Of a stretch of 64,000 nt of DNA, positions 1-9,316 are shown one piece after another. The stretch is taken from positions 186,001 to 250,000 of the forward strand of contig JAWLGR010000002.1 in the NCBI GenBank assembly GCA_041684965.1, read 5' to 3'. A program made the translations under genes and the position numbers. The DNA is from Mariniphaga sp041684965. GTDB lineage: Bacteria; Bacteroidota; Bacteroidia; Bacteroidales; Prolixibacteraceae. Each line of letters starts with the position of its first letter. Positions within the stretch are counted from its first letter, which is position 1. The notes under the pieces were generated by a model. It did not search any database. It worked only from the letters and a program-made list of their open reading frames with translations, and was not told the origin of the DNA.

Positions 1-1
1 G

Positions 2-436
2 TTAGAACCCGATAATTTAAATAATCAGCTCAACATTGGGCATTGCCTGCTTGAACTCGACCAGTTTGAAGAGGCTTTAAATGTTTATTTTAAGGTGGAA
101 TATCTGTCGCCCGGAAATACAAAAGTGTGGCGCCCCATTGCATGGTGCTCCTTCCTTACCGGCAAGAAAGAGCAGGCAGAAAAATATCTGCTGAAGATTA
201 TTGCTAATGAACCCAATAAGCACGATTATATGAATATAGGGCATGTTCAGTGGAGCCTGGGAAAAAGAAAGGAGGCACTGGAATATTATCAGAAATCTAT
301 TTCGAAGGAAGGATTTACGGAGCCTGAATTTTTAGAGGTATTTGAAGAGGATTTGCCTTATCTGCTCAGGCAGGACATTGACAGCGAAGATGTCCCAATT
401 ATGCTCGACCAATTGCGGTACTTTATTGAAGAATGA
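2..436 (+). CDS. TPR-repeat protein, C-terminal part
   Basis: The reading frame is open from the left edge, so the true start lies outside the window; the first usable internal start is a GTG at 95. The visible 144 residues are a run of helix-turn-helix tetratricopeptide-like repeats: a unit at the edge with LEPDNLNNQLNIGHCLLEL, a second around WRPIAWCSFLTGKKEQAEKY and a third around NIGHVQWSLGKRKEALEYY. The G/A/Y spacing is that of TPR units, which act as protein-protein docking surfaces. The last 40 residues are acidic and not repeat-like. No catalytic domain is visible, and the partner or pathway cannot be told from this fragment. Confidence 0.75.
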   Translation, partial: LEPDNLNNQLNIGHCLLELDQFEEALNVYFKVEYLSPGNTKVWRPIAWCSFLTGKKEQAEKYLLKIIANEPNKHDYMNIGHVQWSLGKRKEALEYYQKSISKEGFTEPEFLEVFEEDLPYLLRQDIDSEDVPIMLDQLRYFIEE

Positions 437-675
437 TTTTTTGTCGTCTCTGTTTTTCTTCAATGTGTAAGGGTGATGCCTCTCTGAGTTTACATAGGAA
501 TCGTTCAAATGGACAATGATTTCCAATATCACTATTATTTTTAAATTGAACTGCAAATGATTTAATAGCCGGTTATGACTCTGTCATTCCTCAAGGAACT
601 AATTTTGTGCAGAAATAAATAGGGTAAATAGCTTCGGGAAGTCCGGCATGCTTGTTAGTCTGTAGTTACATTATT

Positions 676-2916
676 TTAATATTCTCTCAGGTAACAATTA
701 AATTTTGTTCCTTCTCCGGGAGTACTTTCAATATTTATGTAGCCTCCATTTTTCTCGACTATCTCTTTAATGAGATACAAGCCAATTCCTGTTCCTTTGT
801 TCTTTTCCGCTTTGATCTGCTGAAAAGGTAAGAACAATTTATCACCATACTTTTTTAAGTCTATACCTACTCCATTATCACTAACTGTTAACAGTGTGTA
901 ATCCTTTTTTAAATGTGTAGTTATATCAATGCAAAGAGGAATATCATCACGTCTATATTTTAAGGCATTGCTCAGAATGTTTTTTAATATACTGTAGAGA
1001 AAAACTTCAATATAATTTATGGTTGTTTTTTCAAAATTACGATGGATTGAGGCATGATGAACCGGATAATTTAATTCGGCCAGTATTTTATTCAGTAACC
1101 TGTCTACATTTAAGGCAGTTGCGGCAGTTTTATCGTCATTGCGCATGCGAAGTATATCGGTAATCCCCTGGATGGTTATATTTAGCTGGTCGGCCAAATC
1201 GCGAAACCGGTTTAGAAAGAATACTTTTTTTTCCATTGGCAGGCTGTCCATCAGGTCCAGAGCTCCATGCATATTGGCTACGGGGCCTTTCAAGTCGTGA
1301 GCAGATATGTAAAGCAGGTCTTCAAAAAGTTTATTGTCGTATTTAAGCTTGTTTTCGATTTCACGCTGGTGGGTAACATCGGTATTTGTGCCAAGCCATC
1401 GAATTATTGTTCCATTCTCGTCTTTTAATGGAACGGCCCGGGTAAGGAACCAACGGTATTTACCTTCCTTACTCCTAAGGGGAAAAAGCTCTTCCCATAC
1501 TTCTCCTGTTTCAATTGCACGATTTTTATTTTGAATCACTCTGTCGATATGATCGGGATGATGTACATTTTTCCAGCCCCAGCCCTTCATTTCCTCAAAA
1601 GTGGTACCTGTATAATCGTACCAACGTTGATTGTACCAAAAAACCCAGCCGTCCTTATCCATCATCCAGGCGAGCTGAGACATATTGTTGGCCAGTATCC
1701 GCAGTTTTTCTTCACTTTCCCTTAATGCTTTTTCCGATTCAACCCGATCAGTAATGTCTATAAATGCACCAATTGCCCCACGAACCTCTCCTTGTTCATC
1801 ATTAAGCGGCGCTGCAGAACCCTGTATGTTAAGCATTTTTCCACCGGGCAGAATAACATCAATTATTTGATTTAATATCGGTATATTTTCACTGGCTGCT
1901 AATTCCATAGGCAGTTCATTTGTATTCAGCTTTACTCCATTACGTAGGAAAGTACGTTTTGAAATTAATTTTGCAGCTACATTTTCTTCCGGTTCAGCTT
2001 CAAAAAGTTTATTTGCCATAGCATTCCCCCTCACGTGATAGCAATCCCGATCGCTGGAAATCCATATTGCTGCCGGCACTACATTCATCAACTTTTCATT
2101 TTCTTCAACTTTACGCTGCAGTTCTTTTTCAATGCTTTTGCGTTCCGTAATATCCATAGCGATACCGTAGGTTTTTAACGGGTCTTTTTTAAAATCACGT
2201 TCTGTTATTCCCCTGACATTCATCCAGCGGATAGTGCCATCTGGCAAAATAATACGGTGATCACTGCTAAACTCTGTATTGTTTGACTGGTCATAATGAC
2301 GTTGTGCCAGATTAAGAACACTTTCACGATCATCGGGATGAACTGCACGGGGAATCCCATCTTTCATCGGAAAGGGTTCGTCGGGTTTCAAACCGAATAA
2401 AGAGAGTAATTCCGGTGACCAGTAATTTTCTCCTGTTTGCAGATTCCTGAAATAAGCACCTATTTTTGCAGCTGAAGATGCAATTTTATAATGCTTCAGA
2501 ATGTTTTGTAGTGCTTCTTCTGTTTCTTTCTTTTCTGTTATATCTTCAATTACACCAATAAATGAATTAAATTTCCCATTATCATCAAAAACAGCTGACC
2601 CATTAAGTTTCGCCCACACAATTGTTCCGTCTTTCCTAATGTACCGTTTTTCCATGCTGAAAGAATCAATTTCTCCACGAAAGAGAGCTTCAGACTTTTT
2701 AACATCGGCTTCCAGATCATCAGGATGTGTAATTTCGTAAAACGTTTTTGTCAGGAGTTCTTCATTTGAATATCCTGTTATTTCGGAAATCTTTTTGTTT
2801 ACCATTAGTAGCTTTCCGGTAGGATCAACCTGGGCTATTCCCACAGCGGCATTATCAATAATTAACCTAAAAAAGGATTCGTGAATCAGAGTTTGACGAT
2901 TTACAGTAACTGCCAT
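676..2916 (-). CDS. Four-PAS sensor histidine kinase
   Basis: A 746-residue signal-transduction kinase with no membrane segment or signal peptide, so probably cytosolic. Four PAS/PAC units follow each other at about residues 13-137, 138-268, 269-403 and 404-527; each ends in a PAC-like DITE/DITD/DVTH motif. The kinase core follows, with H-box SAHDLKGP (phospho-accepting His near 540), N-box NILSNALKY, G1 box DNGVGID and G2 box GTGIGLYL, which is a complete set of catalytic motifs. It reaches the C terminus with no receiver domain attached, and no response regulator lies beside it, so it is an orphan kinase here. PAS-rich soluble kinases often sense redox state or small ligands, but the signal cannot be told from sequence. 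It is transcribed alone, convergent with the TPR gene. Confidence 0.9.
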   Translation of the reverse strand: MAVTVNRQTLIHESFFRLIIDNAAVGIAQVDPTGKLLMVNKKISEITGYSNEELLTKTFYEITHPDDLEADVKKSEALFRGEIDSFSMEKRYIRKDGTIVWAKLNGSAVFDDNGKFNSFIGVIEDITEKKETEEALQNILKHYKIASSAAKIGAYFRNLQTGENYWSPELLSLFGLKPDEPFPMKDGIPRAVHPDDRESVLNLAQRHYDQSNNTEFSSDHRIILPDGTIRWMNVRGITERDFKKDPLKTYGIAMDITERKSIEKELQRKVEENEKLMNVVPAAIWISSDRDCYHVRGNAMANKLFEAEPEENVAAKLISKRTFLRNGVKLNTNELPMELAASENIPILNQIIDVILPGGKMLNIQGSAAPLNDEQGEVRGAIGAFIDITDRVESEKALRESEEKLRILANNMSQLAWMMDKDGWVFWYNQRWYDYTGTTFEEMKGWGWKNVHHPDHIDRVIQNKNRAIETGEVWEELFPLRSKEGKYRWFLTRAVPLKDENGTIIRWLGTNTDVTHQREIENKLKYDNKLFEDLLYISAHDLKGPVANMHGALDLMDSLPMEKKVFFLNRFRDLADQLNITIQGITDILRMRNDDKTAATALNVDRLLNKILAELNYPVHHASIHRNFEKTTINYIEVFLYSILKNILSNALKYRRDDIPLCIDITTHLKKDYTLLTVSDNGVGIDLKKYGDKLFLPFQQIKAEKNKGTGIGLYLIKEIVEKNGGYINIESTPGEGTKFNCYLREY

Positions 2917-3126
2917 TTTTCGAAATGATTTATGAACTAAAATAATGATTTTTATTAAGAAGTACAGAATAAAACAAGTTCAGTCATCTTCATGTTGAAT
3001 TTTTATGCCATTATTGACAATATTTATGAAGAGTCTGTTAATCCTTCATGTACTGTTGGCCGGTTCTCTGCAATACAGCTAATAGTTGTATATTTACCCC
3101 GAAAAAAAATAAAATAACTAATACGA

Positions 3127-4731
3127 ATGGCAGAATTTCAATACCAGGAACCGTTTCCTATATTAAAAGACGAAACCAGATACCGTTTAGTCACAAAAGA
3201 TTATGTGTCCGTAACAGAATGTGAAGGCAGAAAAATATTAAAAGTGGCCTCTGAGGGGCTAGAGCTGCTGGCTCGTGAAGCTTTTACCGATGTTTCATTT
3301 TACCTTCGGGCATCTCATCTTGAAAAATTGGCTGATATCCTGAAAGACCCGGAGGCTACCGATAACGACCGTTTTGTTGCCTATACCATGCTGTTAAACC
3401 AGGTAGTTTCAGCCGAAGGAGAACTGCCTACCTGTCAGGATACCGGTACTGCAATTGTACTGGGGAAGAAAGGTGAAAATGTTTATACTGGTGTGAATGA
3501 TGCCGAATACCTTTCAAAGGGAATTTTTAACACCTATAAAGAGGAAAACCTGAGGTATTCTCAAGTGGTACCTTATTCAATGTTCGGGGAAATGAATACA
3601 GGGACTAATTTACCTGCACAGATTGATTTATATGCTACCAGAGGAAATAACTATGAATTTCTGTTTATAACTAAAGGTGGTGGTTCAGCCAACAAGAGTT
3701 ACTTGTACCAGCAAACCAAATCACTGCTTACGGAAGAAAATCTGACCAAATTCGTAAAGGAAAAAATTAATGATCTGGGAACTTCTGCTTGTCCGCCATA
3801 TCATCTTGCACTTGTTATTGGGGGAACCTCAGCTGAAGCTACTTTATCGGCAGTGAAAAAAGCCTCGGCCGGTTATTACGATCACCTGCCAACCGAAGGA
3901 AATGAAGGAGGGCAGGCTTTCAGAGATTTGGAATGGGAAAAAAGGGTTGAGGAAATCTGTCGCCAAAGCGGCATCGGAGCCCAGTTTGGGGGTAAATATT
4001 TTGTACACGATGTGCGTGTTATCCGGTTACCCCGTCATGCCGCTTCTTGTCCTGTCGGTTTGGGGGTAAGCTGCAGCGCCGACAGAAACATTAAAGCAAA
4101 AATTACTGCCGATGGTATTTTCCTTGAGGAACTGGAAAAGAACCCTGCGCGTTTTCTGCCAAAAGAAGCGCCGAATTTACAGCCGGCAGTTGATATAGAT
4201 TTGGATCAGCCAATGGAAAAAATCCTGAGTGAGCTCGATAAACATCCGGTTAAAACCAGGCTTAATCTTAGCGGTACTTTAATCGTGGCAAGGGATATTG
4301 CTCATGCACAGATAAAAAAGATGCTGGATGAAGGCAAACCTTTACCCGAATATCTTAAAAATCATCCGGTGTATTATGCCGGCCCTGCGAAAACACCCAA
4401 AGGTATGGCATCCGGAAGTTTTGGACCGACTACCGCCGGAAGAATGGACCCATATGTGGATGAGTTCATGAGCGTTGGAGGTTCTATGATCATGGTTGCA
4501 AAAGGTAACCGCACACAGCAGGTGACCGATGCATGCAAAAAGCATGGAGGCTTTTATTTGGGTTCAATCGGAGGGCCCGCAGCCATTTTGGCCCGCGACA
4601 GCATAAAATCGGTTGAGGTTGTTGACTTTCCGGAACTCGGAATGGAAGCTGTTCGTAAAATAAAAGTGGAAAACTTCCCTGCTTTCATTATTGTGGACAA
4701 CAAGGGCAATGATTTTTTTAAGCAATTGTAG
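3127..4731 (+). CDS. fumA: Class I fumarate hydratase
   Basis: Interconverts fumarate and (S)-malate in the TCA cycle with a [4Fe-4S] cluster. The 534 residues match the single-chain FumA/FumB form, not the split two-subunit form. Three cysteines fit the cluster ligands: Cys103 in PTCQDTG, Cys222 in SACPPYH and Cys316 in VSCSAD. The N-terminal alpha domain also carries GGTSAEATL, and the C-terminal beta domain has KTPKGMASGSFGPTTAGRMD. The ATG at 3127 follows an A-rich leader with no Shine-Dalgarno sequence, as is common in Bacteroidota. It stands alone in its orientation. A decayed second copy of its last 115 codons lies about 950 bases downstream. Enzymes of this class are oxygen sensitive, which fits an anaerobic or facultative lifestyle, though that is inference. 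Confidence 0.95.
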   Translation: MAEFQYQEPFPILKDETRYRLVTKDYVSVTECEGRKILKVASEGLELLAREAFTDVSFYLRASHLEKLADILKDPEATDNDRFVAYTMLLNQVVSAEGELPTCQDTGTAIVLGKKGENVYTGVNDAEYLSKGIFNTYKEENLRYSQVVPYSMFGEMNTGTNLPAQIDLYATRGNNYEFLFITKGGGSANKSYLYQQTKSLLTEENLTKFVKEKINDLGTSACPPYHLALVIGGTSAEATLSAVKKASAGYYDHLPTEGNEGGQAFRDLEWEKRVEEICRQSGIGAQFGGKYFVHDVRVIRLPRHAASCPVGLGVSCSADRNIKAKITADGIFLEELEKNPARFLPKEAPNLQPAVDIDLDQPMEKILSELDKHPVKTRLNLSGTLIVARDIAHAQIKKMLDEGKPLPEYLKNHPVYYAGPAKTPKGMASGSFGPTTAGRMDPYVDEFMSVGGSMIMVAKGNRTQQVTDACKKHGGFYLGSIGGPAAILARDSIKSVEVVDFPELGMEAVRKIKVENFPAFIIVDNKGNDFFKQL

Positions 4732-4838
4732 TTATTCCTGAAAATAATTGAATACTGTCAAAGTATTTAAAGAAATTCTATCGTTAATTTTATATGAACG
4801 ATGGAACTTTTTTTTTGAGAGTACTGACAAAGCGTGGG

Positions 4839-5099
4839 CTATTTTTCAGTAAAATGTTTTGCACCAATAAAATAAGAACGCAATAAATTGTTAACAGCAT
4901 TGTCGGAATCATTCCCCAATTCATTCAGCCATATTGCAATATCCTCATCAATTTCTAATTGAACAGATACTTTTTTTTGAGGATATATGGCAGCAGCATC
5001 TTCCCAAAATTTATCATCTGTAGCAGGAATTTCAGAATAATTGATTTCCGAATCTTTAATATTATTTTTTTTACTATCCTCGTTTCTTAAATTTTTCAT
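4839..5099 (-). CDS. brnA: BrnA-type antitoxin
   Basis: An 86-residue antitoxin candidate that would bind and neutralise the BrnT toxin and repress the shared promoter. The N-terminal half is polar and lysine-rich. The middle carries the family hallmark ATDDKFWEDAA, followed by KKVSVQLEIDEDIAIWLNEL, which fits the BrnA ribbon-helix-helix segment. The ATG at 5097-5099 was chosen because the domain fits it; the frame stays open further upstream into brnT but gives an unlikely N terminus. It overlaps the end of brnT by 26 bases in another frame, so the two are translationally coupled in toxin-first order, as in characterised brnTA pairs. Confidence 0.82.
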   Translation of the reverse strand: MKNLRNEDSKKNNIKDSEINYSEIPATDDKFWEDAAAIYPQKKVSVQLEIDEDIAIWLNELGNDSDNAVNNLLRSYFIGAKHFTEK

Positions 5100-5355
5100 G
5101 ATAAATACTCCTTTCAATTTTGTTTGCCTTCCGTGCTGAAATAATCCGAATATTTTGTTTTCTAAAAACAAAGACCACGACAACTATCCTATCGTTTACA
5201 ATTCCAAGAACAATCCAGCGTTTTTCACCATAATCTTTTCTTCTGTCTTCTTTGGTCAAATATGGATTTTTAAATAATTGGATTACATCTGCAAAATCAA
5301 TCCTATGTTTTTCAAGATTAGACAAACGTTTTTTATCATCCCATTCAAACAACAT
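5074..5355 (-). CDS. brnT: BrnT-type ribonuclease toxin
   Basis: A 93-residue protein of the BrnT family, RelE-fold toxins that cleave RNA and stop translation. Family features seen are the N-terminal FEWDDKKRLSNLEKHRIDF (the WD..K...N..KH motif), the central ED-R-DYGEKRWIVLG segment and the C-terminal RIISARKANKIERSIY strand-helix. These include the conserved R-I-I-S-A-R and E-R residues expected for activity, so it looks intact. It is the first gene of the pair, with its own strong promoter (5369-5399). It sits between the full fumarase gene and a fumarase relic, a typical place for a horizontally acquired toxin-antitoxin module. Confidence 0.88.
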   Translation of the reverse strand: MLFEWDDKKRLSNLEKHRIDFADVIQLFKNPYLTKEDRRKDYGEKRWIVLGIVNDRIVVVVFVFRKQNIRIISARKANKIERSIYHEKFKKRG

Positions 5356-5368
5356 TAAATTTTTCTAT

Positions 5369-5399
5369 CAAAATTAATCTATTTTACATTGAAAGCAAA
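5369..5399 (-). promoter_or_regulatory. Bacteroidota-type promoter of brnTA
   Basis: Read on the minus strand, a TTTG -33 element (complement of 5396-5399) is followed by exactly 19 bases and then TAATTTTG (complement of 5369-5376), a full match to the Bacteroidota -7 consensus TAnnTTTG. Transcription would begin only a few bases before the brnT ATG at 5355, giving a very short leader. Confidence 0.6.
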
Positions 5400-5680
5400 A
5401 TTAGCTATTCGCTCTAAAATCGAATCCCTCCAAACCGAGATTAAAAACCGCATAGTAAAACTCAATAAACGTTCGAAATTTTCTGCCGGGGTTTCAACAC
5501 ATATCGTTGCATTGTTGTCTTATTAGACCGGATCATTTAATCGGATGGCCGTTCGTTGTTTCCATGATGATAAATGATTGTGGGAAATTCTTTGCCAATC
5601 CATTTTACTATTTTGAATGCCGGATACAAAATTCCAATGGGACTTTTGGCTTTAATAAATTACTTCATTAAATTTTTCCG
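5400..5680. other. Non-coding gap before the fumarase relic
   Basis: Between the brnTA promoter and the fumarase relic there is no supported gene. A TTG-started frame at 5389-5526 (plus strand, 45 codons, lysine- and serine-rich) runs through it but resembles no family I know. The stretch could be eroded upstream sequence of the second fumarase copy, but no similarity to the intact gene could be recognised before 5681. Confidence 0.4.
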
Positions 5681-6022
5681 GCAAAAACTCCCAAAGGTAT
5701 GGCATTATGAAGTTTTGGCCCAACTACTACCAGAAGGATGGACCCGTATGTCGATGGGTTTATGAGTAAAGGCGGTTCAATGGTAATGGTGGCAAAAGGA
5801 AACCGGACACTGCAGGTTACCGAAGCTTGTAAAAACCATGGAGGGTTTTACCTTGGAATTGGTGGTCCGGCGGCAATATTAGCGCGTGACAGTATTAAAT
5901 CGGTTGAAGTGACCGATTTTCCAGAATTGGGAATGTAGGCTGTAAGGAAAATAAAAGTAGAGAATTTTCCAGCATTCATAATTGTAGATAATAAGGGCAA
6001 TGATTTCTTTAAACAACTGTAA
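5681..6022 (+). pseudogene. Relic of a second class I fumarase (C-terminal end)
   Basis: The frame aligns without frameshift to the last 115 codons of the intact fumarase at 3127-4731, from AKTPKGMA to the final NKGNDFFKQL and stop. It is dead: a TGA at 5708-5710 replaces a glycine codon, a TAG at 5936-5938 replaces the Glu codon after ELGM, and one serine codon is missing (GIGG instead of GSIGG). The rest of the gene is absent. Protein similarity is very high, but many third codon positions differ from the intact copy. That points to an old, once selected paralog or a copy from a relative, rather than a fresh local duplication. Confidence 0.9.
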
Positions 6023-6101
6023 AATGTAATTTAATTGTTCAGGATTCTATTTTTAAAATAGCAATGTATTTAGCTAAAATAAAGATGGAATCCGTTTTGT
6101 G

Positions 6102-6455
6102 TTATTCACCGTTAAGTCCTAATTTATTTCCTTCAGAATCAATAAACAAGACAAAATATCCCTGACCTTCTCCATCAATTTTTGTTTTTGGTTTCACAAT
6201 TGAACCTCCTTTTTCCTTAATCTTTTCAATCGTGGTATCCAATCTGCTGCCCACATCAAAATTTACTATAACCCCATCTTTTGAGGGTTTGAAACCAGGT
6301 GTGCTGAAAATTGCTCCTTCCCCGCTAGGAAAACAGGCCATTTTTTCTCTGCCACAATCTTTATTTAACTCGATACCCAGAATTGAATTGTAAAAATCAA
6401 CCGCCCTTTGGAAATCTTCAGCGGGAATTTCAACCCATGATATTAGTTTCTTCAT
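6102..6455 (-). CDS. VOC-family (glyoxalase-like) protein
   Basis: A 117-residue single-domain vicinal-oxygen-chelate protein. It starts with the usual first beta-alpha unit, ISWVEIPAEDFQRAVDFYNS, and ends with the last strand pair, GYFVLFIDSEGNKLGL. The length is that of one VOC domain built from two beta-alpha-beta-beta-beta modules. Such proteins include glyoxalase I, dioxygenases and antibiotic-binding proteins; the substrate cannot be predicted here. The metal-binding pattern looks incomplete, since the usual His near the N terminus is replaced by Glu in VEIP, while Glu in DSEGN is kept. It is a single gene between the fumarase relic and the DUF6544-like gene. Confidence 0.8.
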   Translation of the reverse strand: MKKLISWVEIPAEDFQRAVDFYNSILGIELNKDCGREKMACFPSGEGAIFSTPGFKPSKDGVIVNFDVGSRLDTTIEKIKEKGGSIVKPKTKIDGEGQGYFVLFIDSEGNKLGLNGE

Positions 6456-6692
6456 TTTTTCAACTTTTTAGTTCAACAAATTATAAAAACGTAAAGAACT
6501 ATTGCAGAGGGGAGGGGCAGGAATGTAAATTTACAACTTTCCTTTAATTTAAGTGATAATATGTATCCTCTTGTTATGGATTTCTTTTTCACCCGGAAGT
6601 TTTCATCGGGATTTAACCCGTTTTTCATTTAAATATTCAAGTGTCAGGTTACTTAACAGTGAGTTCTGAAAGAACTATTACAATACAACAAC

Positions 6693-7478
6693 TTAAAACT
6701 TAATTAGCCTGCTATTGTAACGTACTTCAATAATTTCGATGTTGCACCATGTCCATGGGCCTGAATCCAGAATCCACATTGCTTCCAATTTGGAAGGAAT
6801 AGTGACACCGTTCCGTTGGGTATGTTCCTGTGCAGTAATAATCCATTCGGTACGTTTCGAATTGGTCGTATTACCAAAGTATCGCTGAGCAATGAATTTT
6901 TCAAAACGACCTTCTTCATCAAAGAAAAATGTACCTGAACCCGAAGTTTCTTTCCATGTCATGACTGCTTTGGCAGAACGGCTGTCAATCCCGGTCCATT
7001 CAATATAAGGGCTGATAGAGGCCGACGGGAACCAGACAATTTCGCCAAGGTATCTTTGTAAAGTACCTTCATCCATTCTTATCCCGGTTTTGTTTCCTAA
7101 GTTGATAAACCCATTCAGTTTCATTTGCATTTCACCTTTTCCTTCAGTGAATTTGTCTCGGCCAAGAACAGCAACAAAAGGAGCGATTTTTAAATGAACT
7201 TTCCAGATAAATGCCGGATTTGATATTGTAAACACTTGTTGTGCTTCGGCACGATACCATTTCTTTTGTTTAGGTTTTAGTTTCATCAGGAATTTCTGCC
7301 TTAAAAACACAGATGATATTTTTGTTCTGCCTACTGCACCTGAAATGTTTAGCCATTTTTTTACCGGTTCCGGTAAATGATCGATTTCATCGTCTTTTAG
7401 CACCTCCTTCGTGGGATAACCTTCAGAATCAAGTAATTGTGAAATTTCGTTCTGAATTTTCTTCTTAAAAGATTTCAT
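6693..7478 (-). CDS. DUF6544/DUF6920-like protein
   Basis: A 261-residue soluble protein without signal peptide. Its character resembles the DUF6544 (DUF6920) family: an N-terminal HLPEPVKKWL segment, a central EGTLQRYLGEIVWFPSA motif followed by a tryptophan-containing IEWTGIDSRSAKAVM, and a C-terminal beta-rich part. Relatives have no established biochemical function. It is transcribed alone with about 225 bases of AT-rich leader. The family assignment rests on the EGTLQRYL..WFP motif and is made from memory, so it is moderately sure. Confidence 0.65.
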   Translation of the reverse strand: MKSFKKKIQNEISQLLDSEGYPTKEVLKDDEIDHLPEPVKKWLNISGAVGRTKISSVFLRQKFLMKLKPKQKKWYRAEAQQVFTISNPAFIWKVHLKIAPFVAVLGRDKFTEGKGEMQMKLNGFINLGNKTGIRMDEGTLQRYLGEIVWFPSASISPYIEWTGIDSRSAKAVMTWKETSGSGTFFFDEEGRFEKFIAQRYFGNTTNSKRTEWIITAQEHTQRNGVTIPSKLEAMWILDSGPWTWCNIEIIEVRYNSRLIKF

Positions 7479-7703
7479 ATTTATATTGATAGTGATTTAT
7501 GTTTCCTGTTGGCAATACAACGAATATGTTTCTTTTCCAGGTAATTGTTTCATGAAAATGTAATGGATTATTAATATTATGCAGTATTATACAGGTTTTT
7601 AAAACTCGCGGAAAGAATTATTAAAAAAACCGAAAGGAAGCCGATAAATTGAAATACTATGCTATCCTGAAAGCAATGTCTCCTGTTTATTGAGGCTGAT
7701 ATT

Positions 7704-8312
7704 TTAAAAGTTTGGCAGCAGCTCAATAAATCGCTTAAATAATTCAGGTCTTAGAATTATTGGAAAAATAAAGCCAAAAACCGCCCCCAGAAAATGGGCA
7801 TCGTGGGCTACATTGTCTGCCTTGCGTTTACCCATCTGATAGGAATAAATGAGGTAACCAACCGCAAAAATAATTCCTGGAATGGGCACTATGGCAAAAA
7901 GATACAACATCTCCCACGGGTTGAGAAAAATAAACGTAAAAAGTACCGCTGATACAGCTCCTGAAGCACCTACTGCATTGTAATAGTAATCATTCTGATG
8001 CTTGTAAAGGCTCCAGGCGTTGGAAATCAAAATACCACCGAAGTATAGTATCAAATAGAAAAAAGTGGATTTGTTCCCAAAAAAATATTCAAAGTAATTT
8101 TCCACATGGCCACCAAAAAAATACAATACCAGCATATTGACCAGCAGATGTGTCCAGCCGACATGAATAAAAGCATGTGAAATTAACCGGTAATATTGTT
8201 TACGGTGAACGATTAACGCCGCATTAAACTGCAGCTTATCCATTAAGGCCGGATTCTGGAATGCCACATATGAAATTAGGGCAGTTACTCCTATTATAAT
8301 CCAGGTTATCAT
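7704..8312 (-). CDS. Rhomboid-family intramembrane serine protease
   Basis: A 202-residue integral membrane protease with about six hydrophobic segments, starting directly with a membrane helix. Rhomboid features are the HAFIHVGWTHLLVNMLVLYFFG stretch in the second transmembrane segment region, the catalytic serine in VGASGAVSAVLF and the catalytic histidine in DAHFLGAVFGF. Rhomboids cut membrane-spanning substrates within the bilayer; the substrate is unknown. The ATG lies directly after the holA stop codon with no gap, so the gene is translationally coupled to holA and is the last gene of an amn-holA-rhomboid operon. The length is typical of bacterial minimal six-helix rhomboids. Confidence 0.9.
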   Translation of the reverse strand: MITWIIIGVTALISYVAFQNPALMDKLQFNAALIVHRKQYYRLISHAFIHVGWTHLLVNMLVLYFFGGHVENYFEYFFGNKSTFFYLILYFGGILISNAWSLYKHQNDYYYNAVGASGAVSAVLFTFIFLNPWEMLYLFAIVPIPGIIFAVGYLIYSYQMGKRKADNVAHDAHFLGAVFGFIFPIILRPELFKRFIELLPNF

Positions 8313-9314
8313 TTAGTGTAATATTTTATATATCATTTCTTTTTGCAATTCAGAAGGGTCAGTCAATGTCGAACTTCCCATTCCTTTGCTTTTTAAATCG
8401 TATTCACGCAAGATACCTATAATTTCATAAAGTTTGGTAGGATTGTATTTTTTGGCTGCTGTTATTAATTTTTTGATGTAAAAAGGATGTCCGCCCATTT
8501 TTCTCATTACTCCCTGTTCTGATTTGTCGGCCATAAAATGAATCGCAAATAACTTGGAATAAAAGTTGAACAACGACGAGATTGTCATTTGTATGGGGTG
8601 CTGCTGCTGGTTTGATCCAAAATAGTTAATAATCTGATTGGCTTTTAAAATATTCCCTGCTGCCAGAGCTTCCTGTAATTCAAACTGGTTAAAATCTTTG
8701 CTTATTCCTATGTTTTTTTCGATATGGAGCGGGGTTATATGTGTGGTGTCTTTTACCGCAATTACCAGCTTGCCCAACTCGTTGGCAATTTTCCCAAGTT
8801 CTGTACCTAATGAATCAGTCAAAATCTGACTTGCCTGTGGTGCAATAGTATAATTGTATTGCTTAAGGAATTTTTCAATCCATGAAGGTATTTGGTTTTC
8901 GTACAATTTTTTTGTGGTAAGTACCACTCCCTTTGCTGCTATTTCTTTATACAGTTTTGTTCTTTTATCGAGGGTTTTATACTTATAATTCAGCACCAGA
9001 ATGCTTGACGGCATTGGTTTAGATGCATAGGGGGCAAGCTCTTCAATATTTTTCAGGCTTTGGGCTTCCTTTACAATAATTACCTGTTTGTCACTCATCA
9101 TTGGGTAACGCAATGCAGCATGTGCAATAGTGCGTTCTTCCGTATCCTTTCCATAAAAGATGGTTTGGTTAAAACCTTTTTCCTCCTCAGTAAGCACATG
9201 TTTCTCAATATAATTTGAGACCTGGTCAATGAAATAGGGTTCATCACCCTGCAGCAGGTATATCGGATGATAAACTTTCTTTTTTAGGTTTTGAAAGATG
9301 TTTTCAAACTCCAT
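8313..9314 (-). CDS. holA: DNA polymerase III subunit delta
   Basis: The delta subunit of the clamp loader, which opens the beta sliding clamp during replication. At 333 residues it has the usual family length. The N terminus has the NTPase-like fold start PIYLLQGDEPYFIDQVSNYI, with the GDE that replaces a true Walker A, and continues with MMSDKQVIIVKEAQSLK and LVLNYKYKTLDKRTKLYKEI. The C-terminal collar domain has GNILKANQIINYF and the conserved QMTISSLFNFYSKL region. The ATG lies two bases past the amn stop. The order with amn and the divergent nuclease-like gene is a conserved arrangement in Bacteroidota. Confidence 0.92.
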   Translation of the reverse strand: MEFENIFQNLKKKVYHPIYLLQGDEPYFIDQVSNYIEKHVLTEEEKGFNQTIFYGKDTEERTIAHAALRYPMMSDKQVIIVKEAQSLKNIEELAPYASKPMPSSILVLNYKYKTLDKRTKLYKEIAAKGVVLTTKKLYENQIPSWIEKFLKQYNYTIAPQASQILTDSLGTELGKIANELGKLVIAVKDTTHITPLHIEKNIGISKDFNQFELQEALAAGNILKANQIINYFGSNQQQHPIQMTISSLFNFYSKLFAIHFMADKSEQGVMRKMGGHPFYIKKLITAAKKYNPTKLYEIIGILREYDLKSKGMGSSTLTDPSELQKEMIYKILH

Positions 9315-9316
9315 AT

